A stretch of DNA of 64,000 nt. It comes from Paenibacillus graminis. GTDB lineage: Bacteria > Bacillota > Bacilli > Paenibacillales > Paenibacillaceae. The position numbers were made by a program, and so were the translations under genes. Below the pieces are notes generated by a model. It had not been told where the DNA came from, did no database searches, and saw only the letters and a program-made list of their open reading frames with translations. The DNA lies in assembly GCF_000758705.1 (NCBI RefSeq), contig NZ_CP009287.1:1240001-1304000 (forward strand), in the 5' to 3' direction. Shown here piece after piece: positions 51,530-61,144 of this stretch. Each line of letters opens with the position of its first letter. Position 1 is the stretch's first letter.

Positions 51530-51855
51530 CTGGGGTTGTAACTGAAGGAACGGCAGCATCTGACTTATATGCAGACTTCCACCACAAACGCGGTACAAAT
51601 TCAAGTAGTCTGCAGAGCTTTTTATAGTCCTGCCTTGTGATTTCTGGTCTTCAGTTTGGAATTCTGGTGTTAACTTGCTCTATTTTGTTATTATTTTGTT
51701 ATTAATTTTTGTAGGGGTTTGTAATTGGTATCTGGAATTTGAACAGCGGAGAACGTAAAGGATAATCCTTGCTTTTATTGAGTTTTATAAATTTACTGAT
51801 ATCTGTATCTGTTTTATTCAACCAATGAATTATGAAAAGTTTAATGAGAATTTTA

Positions 51856-51889
51856 TTTTTGTTATTGTTAAATAGCATTTATAATGCTA
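51856..51889 (+). promoter_or_regulatory. Promoter with -10 inside a palindrome
   Basis: TATAAT (51880-51885) is a perfect -10, with TTTTTG (51856-51861) 18 bp upstream as a poor -35. The -10 lies within TAGCATT-TAT-AATGCTA (51873-51889), a perfect 7-bp inverted repeat. A bound protein would block the promoter. The rest of 51530-51855 is AT-rich with no signal noticed. Confidence 0.45.
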
Positions 51890-51924
51890 ATATTGCCAAT
51901 GTAGTTATTGTGCTTCCTTGGATT

Positions 51925-51938
51925 TGAAAGCACTTACA
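51925..51938 (+). promoter_or_regulatory. cre-like site downstream of the mannanase promoter
   Basis: TGAAAGCACTTACA matches the cre consensus TGWAANCGNTNWCA except for one base (A in place of the central G). It lies about 40 bp downstream of the predicted start point, a roadblock position for CcpA repression. Confidence 0.5.
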
Positions 51939-51959
51939 CTTACGGAGGAGGATGATTGA

Positions 51960-54900
51960 ATGAAGCGGTTCAAAAAAGGGCTCACAACGCTCCTGACCAC
52001 CATTATGCTTGTCTCAACGGCGGCACCTGCGCTTGCTTACGTCAAGCAGGATGAACATTTGGGGACGCATTGGGCGAAGGACAGCATTGCCAAGTGGCAG
52101 GGGAATGGAGTAATTCAAGGTTATCCTGACGGCTCGTTCAGACCGGACAACAAGGTGACACGGGCTGAGCTGGTCAGCATGGTGAACAAACTGTTCGGCT
52201 TCAGTGCTGCATCGGAGACGTCTTTTGCAGATGTGCCGGCCGGGGTCTGGTATGCCAGGGACCTGTCGGTTGCCAGACAAGCCGGCTATTATAAAGGCTT
52301 CCCGGACAACAAAGCGAAAGCGGATACACAAGTTACCCGCCAGGATGCGGCCGCCTTGTTGGCAGCGGTTTTTTCGCTTAAACCAAGTGCGGGAGCGGCT
52401 TCGGCTTCATTCACGGACAATGCGGCTATCAGCAGCTATGCCAAGGAAGCTGTCCGGGCGCTGCAGGGAACACTCCAAGGATACCCGGATGGCAGCTTCC
52501 GCCCGGACAGTCCGGTTACTAGAGCGGAGACGGTCAGCATTGTCGACAGGCTGGTCAGCCGCTACCACCACACGGCCGGGACTGCTGACGGGGGAGCTGT
52601 ACAGGGCAATGTGCTGGTCAACCATACCGGAGTTACTCTTAAAGACAACGTAATTTCAGGCAATTTGTATTTGGCCCCCGGGATCGGCAACGGCGAGGCT
52701 TCTCTGGAGAAAGTAACGGTGCAGGGTGACGTTTACATTGCCGGAGGCGGGGAACATTCCATTCATATGAAGGGTGCCAAGCTTGCACATGTTGTCGTCA
52801 ACCGTCCAGACGGTAAGGTGCGGATCGTTGGCACGGGTGCTACAGCTATCAAGCGGATGGAAATTGAAAGCGCTTCGATAATCGAAATGGAAACGGATGC
52901 AGTGATTTCCGAGGTTGTAATCGCTGCCGGTGCCGCCGGCACCTCTATTGTGGGCAAGGGTACGGTCAGCAAGCTGGATGTCCGTGCAGGATCGGTTGTT
53001 CTGAATGGACAGCCTCTTGCTGCCGGAACTTATATGGTGAAAGGTGGAGCAGCCTCGCCATGGACTGCAGCTGGAGGCACTCCAGTTCCAAGCCAACCAG
53101 CTTCCACACCTGCGCCCGGCAGCGGCAGCGGAGGAACAGAACCGACGGCCACACCTACTCCGGGCAGCGGTAATGGAGGGACAGAACCACCGGCCACCCC
53201 TGCTCCCAGCAGTGGCAATGGAGGAACCGAGCCGTCCCCGCGAGTCGTGAATCTTGCGGATGCTGACGCGTCGTCTGCTACCCGGTCACTGTTCGTCTAT
53301 CTTGACGATGTCCGGGGCACAGGCACGCTTTTCGGGCAGCAGCACGCAACGGACGAAGGTCAATCGATCGCGAAGCGCGACGGAACCGAATCCGATGTGA
53401 AAAATGTCGTGGGTGCGCATCCCGCCCTGTTCGGCTGGGATACGCTCAGCCTGGAGGGCAAAGAAAAGCCGGGTGTGGCGGGAGATGTGTATGCCAGTAT
53501 TGATAACCTCGCTGACAGCATGAAACATGCTTATGAAGCGGGCGGTGTGCTAACACTTAGCGCCCATATGCCTAACTTTGTGACCGGCGGCGATTTCTAT
53601 GACCTCAAGGGCTCGGTCGTCTCGCATATCCTGCCCGGCGGCGACAAGCATGCTGAGTTCAACGCTTTTCTGGATAATATTGCGGTGTTTGCGAACAGTC
53701 TGAAGGATGACAGCGGCAGTTCCATTCCGGTTATTTTCCGCCCGTTCCACGAACAGAGCGGCAGCTGGTTCTGGTGGGGGCGCGCTTTTACAACGGAAGA
53801 CCAGTACAAAGAGTTATACCGGTACACTGTGGAATATCTGCGGGATATTAAGAATGTCCACAACTTTCTGTACGCGTATTCTCCCGGCGGCGGGTTTGGC
53901 ACAAATGAGCAGCAGTATCTCGAAACCTACCCGGGTGACGATTATGTAGATGTTCTGGGCTTCGACAGTTACTACAACGGGGAAGGGCAAAGCTGGTTCG
54001 ACGGCGTCGCAACAGAAGCTGCAACCCTCTCAAAGATTGCCGATGCAAAACACAAGATTGCGGCATTGACCGAATTTGGTTATCAGAACATGAAAGTGTC
54101 GGGCAACTCCACTCCGGACTTCTACACCCGTCTCGCCACAGCGCTGAAATCCAACCCGGATGCCAAAAGAATGGCCTTCATGCTGACCTGGGCCGACTTT
54201 ACTCCTAGCGAGAACTCTTATGTTCCCTATCCGCTCGCTTCAGGACAAGAGCATCAGATGATGGCTGACTTTAAGTCCTTCTTCGACGATCCGTATACAC
54301 TGTTCAGCGGAGAAATCAACGGAGCTTACACACAAGCTGTTGACACTGCCGGGGAGCAGGTCTTCATGCACATAGCTTCTCCGACTAATCAGGCTACAGT
54401 GGCGGAAGGCACAACCCTGATCCGTGTCCGCGTCCTGAACGGGTCACCGGCAAAAGTGGTGTACACGGTGGGTGAATCGGCCCTGGAAACGCCGCTCGTG
54501 CTGGACCCGGAAACCGGATTTTATGTCGCGGACTGGTCGCCGGATGCAAAGCTGAACGGCAAAATTGCCGCGGTAACGGTGAAGGTATACAGTGAAGACG
54601 GGACTGTATTATTAGAGCAGACGAACTCCGTTTTTGTAAAAATCAGCGAAGTGCTGCTGGGAGCCTATACGTTCGACAACGGCATTGACGGTGTTCAGAG
54701 CAACGGCGGCTATCAAGCGGCAATTGACTCCATCGGGCCGGGGCAGTTCAACGGCAGCGGTGTGCTGAAGGTCAATGCAAGCGGGATGAACCCTGCGGAT
54801 ACCTGGCAGGAGCTGAAGCTGGAGCTTAAGAACGCTAAGTCGGTTATAGACAGCGTCTACCTGACAGAGGCGACGCGCGTTAAGCTTGATGTATGGGTGC

Positions 54901-56207
54901 CGGCCACAGCGCAGCCGGAGAACGGCAATGCAAGTCTGCAGGCTGTCGTGCAGCTGCCTCCGGATTGGAACGGCAAGTATGGAATCGGGACCACCCAGAT
55001 TTCTTTTGCGGATCTGCCGAAGGAAACCATTGATGGCGTGGAGTATGTGCATTTCACACCAACAATTGATATGACCGATGCAGCTGCGCTCCTGGCAGCC
55101 GACGATATTGCAGTTTCCATTGTGGGCAGCGGACTGGCAAGCGGCAGCATTCCGGTATATATCGACAATATCGGATTATACAGTACTTACGTAGAAACTG
55201 GCTCTGACCCGGCTGTGGTCGACGATTTCGAGAGCTATCTGGGCAGTGACGAGGCGCTGAACACGAAATTTGTCCATGCGGGAGGCGATGCAACGGAAAC
55301 GGCGCTGGATGCGAACAAACATGGCGGCAGCTACGGCATGAAGTATACCTATACACTGGGCGCGAGCGGATATGCCGGCGTGACCAAGGCGCTTAATGTT
55401 GACTGGACCGGCTTCAACGCACTGCAATTCTGGTATAAGCCGGATGCCAAGGGGCAGAAGCTGGTAATACAGATTAATGCAGGCGGAAGCACTTATGAGT
55501 ACTATCCCGACACTACTACTGAGCAGGCGGCACTTGTGACTGCAAAGTTTAGTGAATTCGTCCCGGCCAATGGCGCAACAGGAACGCTGACCAAGACCAA
55601 CCTGAAGGATGTTCAAAAGTTCTCGATCTATACCAATGCCAAGCCGGACGGCACGCAGCTGACATCTTCGATGTACTTTGACGACATCAAGGCGGTCAAT
55701 GATCCGGATGCCGGGACCGTTCCTGGAGGAAGCGACGGCGGGGGGACCGCTCCCGGGATGCTGTTTGACTTCGAAGGTTCTGAGCAAGGCTGGACTTTCG
55801 GAACCAATACTATGGGGGCCAGCCATTTAAGCCCGGCAACTGACGGCGGCAAGGGCGTACTGAGCGCGGACTATCCGCTTGATACAGCTGCCGCAAATGT
55901 CTTTGACCTGAACTTTGTAGGCGATCAGGATCTGAGCAACGGCGGCACACTGAAACTCCATGTCCGGGTTTCCGCGGGAACCGCCAAGGGCAAGGTGTTC
56001 CTGAAAAGTGGAGCGAACTGGGACTGGGCCAATACAGATGAAGTGGCCCTGACCGATCAATATCAATGGATTTCGCTTGATCTGAACGGTTTTGACTGGA
56101 CAGGAAAGGTCAAGATCGATAAAACTATGGTTCGCGCAATGGGCTTGGAAATCTATTCTTCAGACAGTGCGGCTACAGTATATATAGATGACGTAATCCT
56201 GGAGTAG
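51960..56207 (+). CDS. S-layer-anchored multidomain GH26 mannanase (SLH-GH26-CBM)
   Basis: A 1415-residue surface enzyme. Signal peptide (TTLLTTIMLVSTAAPALA); three SLH repeats (about 28-205; IQGYPDGSFRPDNKVTRAELV, YKGFPDNKAKADTQVTRQDAA, LQGYPDGSFRPDSPVTRAETV) that bind cell-wall polymers; a beta-helix-like region (about 208-360); a Gly/Ser/Thr/Pro linker of near-identical GSGNGGTEPPATP units; and a GH26 domain (about 430-790) with E598 in VIFRPFHEQSGSWFWWG and E705 in AALTEFGYQ. An Ig-like domain follows (about 795-890), then three carbohydrate-binding-like modules (about 897-1075, 1080-1245 and 1260-1415) that resemble the CBM27/CBM11/CBM35 group known from mannanases. It would degrade mannan at the cell surface. 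Ribosome site GGAGGAGG. The exact CBM families are uncertain. Confidence 0.88.
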   Translation: MKRFKKGLTTLLTTIMLVSTAAPALAYVKQDEHLGTHWAKDSIAKWQGNGVIQGYPDGSFRPDNKVTRAELVSMVNKLFGFSAASETSFADVPAGVWYARDLSVARQAGYYKGFPDNKAKADTQVTRQDAAALLAAVFSLKPSAGAASASFTDNAAISSYAKEAVRALQGTLQGYPDGSFRPDSPVTRAETVSIVDRLVSRYHHTAGTADGGAVQGNVLVNHTGVTLKDNVISGNLYLAPGIGNGEASLEKVTVQGDVYIAGGGEHSIHMKGAKLAHVVVNRPDGKVRIVGTGATAIKRMEIESASIIEMETDAVISEVVIAAGAAGTSIVGKGTVSKLDVRAGSVVLNGQPLAAGTYMVKGGAASPWTAAGGTPVPSQPASTPAPGSGSGGTEPTATPTPGSGNGGTEPPATPAPSSGNGGTEPSPRVVNLADADASSATRSLFVYLDDVRGTGTLFGQQHATDEGQSIAKRDGTESDVKNVVGAHPALFGWDTLSLEGKEKPGVAGDVYASIDNLADSMKHAYEAGGVLTLSAHMPNFVTGGDFYDLKGSVVSHILPGGDKHAEFNAFLDNIAVFANSLKDDSGSSIPVIFRPFHEQSGSWFWWGRAFTTEDQYKELYRYTVEYLRDIKNVHNFLYAYSPGGGFGTNEQQYLETYPGDDYVDVLGFDSYYNGEGQSWFDGVATEAATLSKIADAKHKIAALTEFGYQNMKVSGNSTPDFYTRLATALKSNPDAKRMAFMLTWADFTPSENSYVPYPLASGQEHQMMADFKSFFDDPYTLFSGEINGAYTQAVDTAGEQVFMHIASPTNQATVAEGTTLIRVRVLNGSPAKVVYTVGESALETPLVLDPETGFYVADWSPDAKLNGKIAAVTVKVYSEDGTVLLEQTNSVFVKISEVLLGAYTFDNGIDGVQSNGGYQAAIDSIGPGQFNGSGVLKVNASGMNPADTWQELKLELKNAKSVIDSVYLTEATRVKLDVWVPATAQPENGNASLQAVVQLPPDWNGKYGIGTTQISFADLPKETIDGVEYVHFTPTIDMTDAAALLAADDIAVSIVGSGLASGSIPVYIDNIGLYSTYVETGSDPAVVDDFESYLGSDEALNTKFVHAGGDATETALDANKHGGSYGMKYTYTLGASGYAGVTKALNVDWTGFNALQFWYKPDAKGQKLVIQINAGGSTYEYYPDTTTEQAALVTAKFSEFVPANGATGTLTKTNLKDVQKFSIYTNAKPDGTQLTSSMYFDDIKAVNDPDAGTVPGGSDGGGTAPGMLFDFEGSEQGWTFGTNTMGASHLSPATDGGKGVLSADYPLDTAAANVFDLNFVGDQDLSNGGTLKLHVRVSAGTAKGKVFLKSGANWDWANTDEVALTDQYQWISLDLNGFDWTGKVKIDKTMVRAMGLEIYSSDSAATVYIDDVILE

Positions 56208-56265
56208 CAGTATTTCTGACAGTTAAAGGTAGCAGGCAATGCCTACCAACTTTGCATACATTATA

Positions 56266-56292
56266 CCCCGTGCGGCGGCACGGGGTCTTTCT
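56266..56292 (+). terminator. Rho-independent terminator
   Basis: CCCCGTGC-ggcg-GCACGGGG, a perfect 8-bp stem, followed by TCTTTCTT. Confidence 0.85.
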
Positions 56293-56370
56293 TGGAGTAA
56301 AGTACCGGCAGAGCCGTTTTACGTACATCTTACATCCTTCTAATATCCTATTCACATACCTTTCGTAGTA

Positions 56371-56398
56371 TAAAAATCTCAGTTTGTTCTGCCGAAAT
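56371..56398 (+). promoter_or_regulatory. Sigma-D-like promoter of the chemotaxis receptor
   Basis: TAAA (56371-56374), 16-bp spacer, GCCGAAAT (56391-56398): seven of eight -10 positions of the sigma-D consensus. Chemotaxis receptors are classical sigma-D targets. Confidence 0.65.
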
Positions 56399-56418
56399 AA
56401 AGACTAAAGTCTTTATTT
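56395..56418. promoter_or_regulatory. 10-bp inverted repeat overlapping the sigma-D-like -10
   Basis: AAATAAAGAC (56395-56404), spacer TAAA, GTCTTTATTT (56409-56418): perfect arms. The position over the -10 and start point suggests repression by a dimeric regulator, or an early RNA hairpin in the leader. Confidence 0.5.
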
Positions 56419-56494
56419 GTGCCTATTCGTGAAAATGAAAAGAAACAAATGGAAGTCTATGCTATGTTTTGCAAAAGCTTAAGGGGGCGCAGGT

Positions 56495-58267
56495 ATGAAG
56501 AAGGGGCTGGCGATGGAAGGTTCCGCAGGCAGATGGAATGGATTATTGAAGCAGGGTGCAGCGAAAATCAGAAGCAGCATCGCGATTAAAATCGCCTCCG
56601 GTTATGTGGTTTTGGCCATACTGGTTATGGTATTAGGGGGAGTCTCCCTCTATCAAATGAACGGAATGCATAAGAATACGGGGGAAATTGTAAATAAGAT
56701 GATGCCCGCACTGAATCAGATACATAATATTAATTACTATACAGAACATATTATGTCTATCAGCATGCAGCATATTCTCGATACGGAAGGGAAGAACAAG
56801 GCGGCGCTTGAAGAGGAGCGGGATGTATATATCCGTAAAATAGCTGATACCATGAAGAGCTATCAGGCCGGACTCCGTAAGGACGTACAATTGCAGCAAT
56901 TCCGGGCCCTCAGCAGCAAATGGGAGGCGTTTATGACGATTAATGACCAAGCCATCAAGCTTAGCGGCTCAGGCGATGAGAAGCTTGCATTGGAGGTCTC
57001 GCAAAAAGGCATATCCGCCTTCAACGCTATGCAGGTTGACCTTCAGAAACTGGTGAATTCCAGTCAGGATGAAGCGGAAGATAAGGGAAAGCTGTCATCC
57101 GGAATCTTTCATACTGCACAATCTCTGAGTCTAGTCACGGTGCTGCTGGTGCTGATTGTGATCGGAGGAATCAACATGCTTATCCGGCGTTTGCTGATTA
57201 ATCCGGTCAAAAAAGTGACCGCGCATCTTCAGCGCATCGCCAGCGGGGATTTGACCGCTGCGGATACACTTATTTCCAACACGGATGAAATCGGCCTGCT
57301 GGCCAAGACGGTGAACGGGACCAACCGGACCCTGCATGAAATTGTCGGCCGGATTAGAAACGTTGCCCGGATTATTGCGGAGCAGAGCGAGGGCCTTCTG
57401 AATAATGCGAACCAAACGAAGGAAGGCGGCAGCCAGATAGCCCTAACCATGGAAGAGCTTGCCAAAGCGTCGGGAAGCCAGGCCGAAGCAGCTGTTGATG
57501 CTTCCCGGGCTGTGGAGGAGCTGAACCGGCTGATTGAGGATTTTGCCGGCAAAGGCATGGAACTGTCGGAGCATTCCGAGCAGGTCCGGTTGAAGGGCGA
57601 CAAGGGTAAGGAATTGATGGAAAGCTCAGTCGCACAAATGAGTAGTATTGCCGAGGTGGTGTCGCAGTCCATGAAAACGGTGGAAGAGCTGAACCTCAAA
57701 AATGAGGGCATATTCCGGCTGGTGGGCTCGATCCGGAGCATCTCGGAACAGACCCATCTTCTGGCGATTAATGCTGCGATTGAAGCGGCCAGAGCCGGGG
57801 ATAGCGGACGCGGATTTGCCGTAGTGGCGCAGGAGGTCCGTAAGCTGTCGGAGGATGTGCAGCAGACTGTCTCGGAGATTACCGGTATCACACAGGGCAT
57901 CCAGGAGGATTCGAGGGAAATGGTTCAGAGGCTGCGCAGCGGTGTGGAGAAGACAGAGGAAGGCAGCCGGCAAATCATTGAAACGGGCCAAGCCCTGGCA
58001 GAGATCAATCAGTCCGTCCATGTGATGGCCGGTACCATTGAAGTGATGGGCAATGATCTGCAGCAAATGACCGGGGCCAGCGAAACCATGAATGAATTCA
58101 GCCAGCACATCTCAGCCCTGGCTCAGCAATCGGCGGCCAGTGTCGAAGAGACGTCAGCATCAGCCCATGAGCAGGTCAGTGCGACCGATGAGGTGGCAGC
58201 AGGCATCGTACAGCTAAGAACCATGCTGGCAGAGCTTGAAGAATCAGTGACGCGGTTTCAAGTATAG
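56495..58267 (+). CDS. Methyl-accepting chemotaxis protein
   Basis: A 590-residue receptor. First membrane helix ([21 protein letters not shown]), an extracellular helical sensor domain of about 150 residues (4HB-MCP type; [21 protein letters not shown]), a second membrane helix ([19 protein letters not shown]), HAMP ([23 protein letters not shown]), and a long signalling coil with the kinase-control hairpin [39 protein letters not shown]. It reports ligand binding to CheA/CheW. No neighbouring chemotaxis genes. The upstream sigma-D-like promoter ties it to the motility programme. Confidence 0.93.
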   Translation: MKKGLAMEGSAGRWNGLLKQGAAKIRSSIAIKIASGYVVLAILVMVLGGVSLYQMNGMHKNTGEIVNKMMPALNQIHNINYYTEHIMSISMQHILDTEGKNKAALEEERDVYIRKIADTMKSYQAGLRKDVQLQQFRALSSKWEAFMTINDQAIKLSGSGDEKLALEVSQKGISAFNAMQVDLQKLVNSSQDEAEDKGKLSSGIFHTAQSLSLVTVLLVLIVIGGINMLIRRLLINPVKKVTAHLQRIASGDLTAADTLISNTDEIGLLAKTVNGTNRTLHEIVGRIRNVARIIAEQSEGLLNNANQTKEGGSQIALTMEELAKASGSQAEAAVDASRAVEELNRLIEDFAGKGMELSEHSEQVRLKGDKGKELMESSVAQMSSIAEVVSQSMKTVEELNLKNEGIFRLVGSIRSISEQTHLLAINAAIEAARAGDSGRGFAVVAQEVRKLSEDVQQTVSEITGITQGIQEDSREMVQRLRSGVEKTEEGSRQIIETGQALAEINQSVHVMAGTIEVMGNDLQQMTGASETMNEFSQHISALAQQSAASVEETSASAHEQVSATDEVAAGIVQLRTMLAELEESVTRFQV

Positions 58268-58320
58268 CTGAGCTGTGAGCAGCGGACGCTTGCGGGTGAG
58301 CGGCTTCTTCGCTAAATATG

Positions 58321-58360
58321 AAACGGGTGCTGTCCTTGAGAGAGGACAGCACCCGTTTTG
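58321..58360 (+). terminator. Rho-independent terminator
   Basis: A 14-16 bp perfect stem, AAACGGGTGCTGTCCT with AGGACAGCACCCGTTTT, shared by the receptor and the convergent dehydrogenase gene. Confidence 0.92.
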
Positions 58361-58390
58361 TTTGAAGCGCCGCCGGCCAGTTTGGCTGGA

Positions 58391-58414
58391 AACAACGGCA
58401 GAAATGCCGTTGAT
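58391..58414. repeat. Single family-1 hairpin repeat
   Basis: AACAACGGC-agaaat-GCCGTTGAT copies the family-1 hairpin of 890-1068. It is flanked by an inverted CGCCGGCCA-type pair. Confidence 0.7.
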
Positions 58415-58443
58415 GGAGCACCGCCGGCCAAGTGCTCCTCCGC

Positions 58444-59400
58444 TTAATACTGGCGGCTGTAGTCTACGAGATTACGTGAAGGAGTTCCTGATTTCAAATA
58501 GGATTTCATATTCTCTATAAAAATCTCAACCACCCGGTCGGCATAACGGTCAGTTACCCCGGCACAGTGCGGCGTGATGACGACCTGCTCCATTCCCCAC
58601 AGCGGATGGTCTTCCGGCAGGGGCTCCGTCCCGAATACATCGAGACCGGCACCGGCCAAGTGTCCGCTGTTCAGGGCATCCATCAGAGCTTGGGTATCGG
58701 TTGTGGCTCCGCGGCCGATATTGATATAATAGGAGCCCTGCTTACAGGCTGCAAAAATTTCCGCACCAAACATAAGCCGTGTCTCATCTGTAAGCGGTAG
58801 GGTGTTGATCAGGAAATCCCCTTGGCTCACAACATCCTGAAGCCGGTCAGTGGTATAGACCTCATCGAAGCCTTCGGCCGGCTCGCCGGAGCGGCTTACA
58901 CCTAAGGTCGTCATCCGGAAGGCTTTGGCGATTCTGGCCGTTTCACTGCCGATGGAGCCGGTACCGGCAATGACGGCGGTTTTGCCGGTCAGCTCGCTCT
59001 CGCTGCCTTCAGAGTGCCATTTTCGGTTCAACTGGTTGCGGACCGCTGTATGCAGATTCCGGGTGAAGAGCAGCATGAAGCCGAAGATTACCGCCGTAAT
59101 CGGTTCGGCGTGCACACCGCTGGCGTTGGTTAACAGAATTCCTTTATTCTCCATGGCTGTAAGAGGAAGCTTCTCAACTCCAGCCGACCAGGTCTGCACC
59201 CAGCGCAGCGGTGATTCAGAGCTTAACAGCGTATCGCTAATCCCCTTGCCCCAGCCGATGACAATTTCGGCTTCGGCGAGCTGTGCAAGGTCAGGGGCTT
59301 TGCCGTCTCCCAGGGTCAGTGTATAGCCTGGAGCAGCGTCACGGATTAAGTCCTGCTGCCGGTGTGATAGTTTCTGTAAACAAACGATGGATTTCGTCAA
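58444..59400 (-). CDS. NAD-dependent D-2-hydroxyacid dehydrogenase
   Basis: A 318-residue oxidoreductase of the D-isomer-specific 2-hydroxyacid dehydrogenase family, reducing 2-keto acids such as hydroxypyruvate or glyoxylate. The Rossmann motif is IAGTGSIGSETARIAKAF; the catalytic Arg is in YINIGRGATTD, the Glu in GLDVFGTEPLPEDHPLW, and the His in VITPHCAG. It lacks a C-terminal ACT domain, so it is not a classical SerA. Substrate not determinable. Divergent from thpR with a 89-bp gap. Confidence 0.9.
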   Translation of the reverse strand: MTKSIVCLQKLSHRQQDLIRDAAPGYTLTLGDGKAPDLAQLAEAEIVIGWGKGISDTLLSSESPLRWVQTWSAGVEKLPLTAMENKGILLTNASGVHAEPITAVIFGFMLLFTRNLHTAVRNQLNRKWHSEGSESELTGKTAVIAGTGSIGSETARIAKAFRMTTLGVSRSGEPAEGFDEVYTTDRLQDVVSQGDFLINTLPLTDETRLMFGAEIFAACKQGSYYINIGRGATTDTQALMDALNSGHLAGAGLDVFGTEPLPEDHPLWGMEQVVITPHCAGVTDRYADRVVEIFIENMKSYLKSGTPSRNLVDYSRQY

Positions 59401-59489
59401 TAGGATTCCCTCCGTGAGATTATTTAATAGAGCTCGCTGATGCTGTATAGAATAAGGATAACAAATCTGCCCTGAAAGGTGAAATTGAG

Positions 59490-60095
59490 ATGGAACGTAA
59501 GGTGTCTGAAGCAGAAATGGAGCGGCTGTTCATCGCGCTAAAGCTTCCTTTTGCGCTGTGTGTAAAACTGGAAAAGGAACGCAGTGTCTTGTCGGGCAAA
59601 CTGAATTTTGCCAAATGGACACATTCTGAGGATTATCACATTACCCTGCAGTTTCTCGGAGATACGCCGAAACGGTCAATTCCCGGCCTGCTTGAAGCTT
59701 TGAAGGAGATCCCCGCAGCTTGCTCCCCCTTTCATTTGCGGCTTACGGAGTGGGGGACTTTTGGGCGCCCTGAATCGCCAAAGGTGCTTTGGGCGGGGGT
59801 TTCGGGAGAAACGGACAAGCTGAAGGATCTTCAAAAGCGTGTGATTTCCGTTACCCGTCCTCTTGGTTTCATACCCGAAGCGAGAGCGTTTAAACCTCAT
59901 CTCACCTTGGCCCGCAAATATCGGAATGAGCTGCCTTTCAGTCTGGAAAAGCTTGCTCTTTTGCGCACTGAGGAAGCCTCAGGGGAGGGGGAATCTGACA
60001 TCGCGGACTGGACGGTGGACGGTTTTGTGGTGTATGCTACCAGGATGCATGCCATTCCTATGTATGAAATGATCGAAAAATTTACGTTTTTCTGA
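59490..60095 (+). CDS. thpR: RNA 2',3'-cyclic phosphodiesterase
   Basis: A 201-residue 2H phosphoesterase. The two catalytic H-x-T motifs are DYHITLQFLGD (H50) and FKPHLTLARKY (H137), separated by about 87 residues. Formerly called 2'-5' RNA ligase; the family hydrolyses 2',3'-cyclic phosphates at RNA ends. The start at ATG 59490 has an AAAGGTGA ribosome site; a second in-frame ATG at 59517 starts the conserved fold. Confidence 0.9.
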   Translation: MERKVSEAEMERLFIALKLPFALCVKLEKERSVLSGKLNFAKWTHSEDYHITLQFLGDTPKRSIPGLLEALKEIPAACSPFHLRLTEWGTFGRPESPKVLWAGVSGETDKLKDLQKRVISVTRPLGFIPEARAFKPHLTLARKYRNELPFSLEKLALLRTEEASGEGESDIADWTVDGFVVYATRMHAIPMYEMIEKFTFF

Positions 60096-60177
60096 TAGAA
60101 AATCGGCAAGAAAGTTTTCAAAGCTTCCATTTTCGGTTACATACAATAGGAGTGTGCCGTAAAATAGGAGGTAAATA

Positions 60178-61071
60178 ATGGTAATTTTCAAACAAAACCG
60201 CTGTATTGCGCTGCTTGTTGGCGTTATTCTAGTGTGTTTCTCTGCGATAAGCCTGATGGGCCTTGTAGGTCCCGCCAAGGGCAAAGATACAGTACAAATG
60301 AATCAGCTGCAGTCGAACGCTCATCCATCTGACCGGATAAGCTCTAGTCAAGCCTTAACAGCTTTGCTGAGGACTAAGAGTTCCTCGGGACCCATGCTTT
60401 ACACCACAGCCGCCTATCTGGTCCAAACCCAGAAGATCAGGCATGCCGCAGAATGGAGCAGTCTGGATATACTGAAGCCGCAAGGCGCAGCCGCCAAGAC
60501 TGATATTCTCCGGCAAAAGGCAGCTGTGGTGAAGTCAACTCCGCCCATGGCGCAGCAAGCGGCCAAGACGGCGGCGGCTAAGGGGAGCCAGACCGTACTT
60601 ACGAAAAAAACGGCAATTCAGCAACATCCCCCCACACAATTGTTCTTCTCTCGGACAAAGCTATTAAGCCAGGATCAGCGAAATCAAGCGACCTGGACCT
60701 ACGCAGTATCCGAAGGAGACCTGCTACTGCTGCAAAAAATCGTTATGGCAGAAGCAGAAGGCGAACCGTACCAGGGCAAAGTGGCAGTCGCCAACGTTGT
60801 TCTGAACCGGCTGCGGTCAGCCAATTTTCCCGATACCATACATGATGTGATCTATCAGAAGAGTCAGTTCAGTCCTGTGGCCAACGGGCGTCTTAAGCGT
60901 GTGAAGCCAAACGCAGACTCTATTAAAGCCGTCACCGCCGCGCTCTCCGGAACCAAAGCAGTAACGGACGATACGTATTTTTTCCTGTCGCTGAAGCTTG
61001 CCCAGGATCTCACGGTACATCATTCCAGACAATATGCTAAAACCATCGGCAATCATACTTTTTATAAATAA
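60178..61071 (+). CDS. SleB-like cell-wall hydrolase
   Basis: A 297-residue protein with an N-terminal membrane anchor or signal peptide (CIALLVGVILVCFSAISLMGLV), an Ala/Lys-rich spacer of about 120 residues, and a C-terminal Hydrolase_2 (SleB/CwlJ catalytic) domain (about 180-297; LLLLQKIVMAEAEGEPYQGKVAVANVVLNRLRS ... TYFFLSLKLAQDL). The first glutamate in AEAEGE is the catalytic candidate. Such lytic enzymes act on spore cortex or vegetative wall. No peptidoglycan-binding repeat is seen, so a germination role is uncertain. GGAGG ribosome site. Confidence 0.85.
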   Translation: MVIFKQNRCIALLVGVILVCFSAISLMGLVGPAKGKDTVQMNQLQSNAHPSDRISSSQALTALLRTKSSSGPMLYTTAAYLVQTQKIRHAAEWSSLDILKPQGAAAKTDILRQKAAVVKSTPPMAQQAAKTAAAKGSQTVLTKKTAIQQHPPTQLFFSRTKLLSQDQRNQATWTYAVSEGDLLLLQKIVMAEAEGEPYQGKVAVANVVLNRLRSANFPDTIHDVIYQKSQFSPVANGRLKRVKPNADSIKAVTAALSGTKAVTDDTYFFLSLKLAQDLTVHHSRQYAKTIGNHTFYK

Positions 61072-61144
61072 ACGGACTATATGAATTGAACTGGAGAACC
61101 TGAAAGCTCGGGAACATAGGTGAGGCTCATCAGGAACTAAATCT

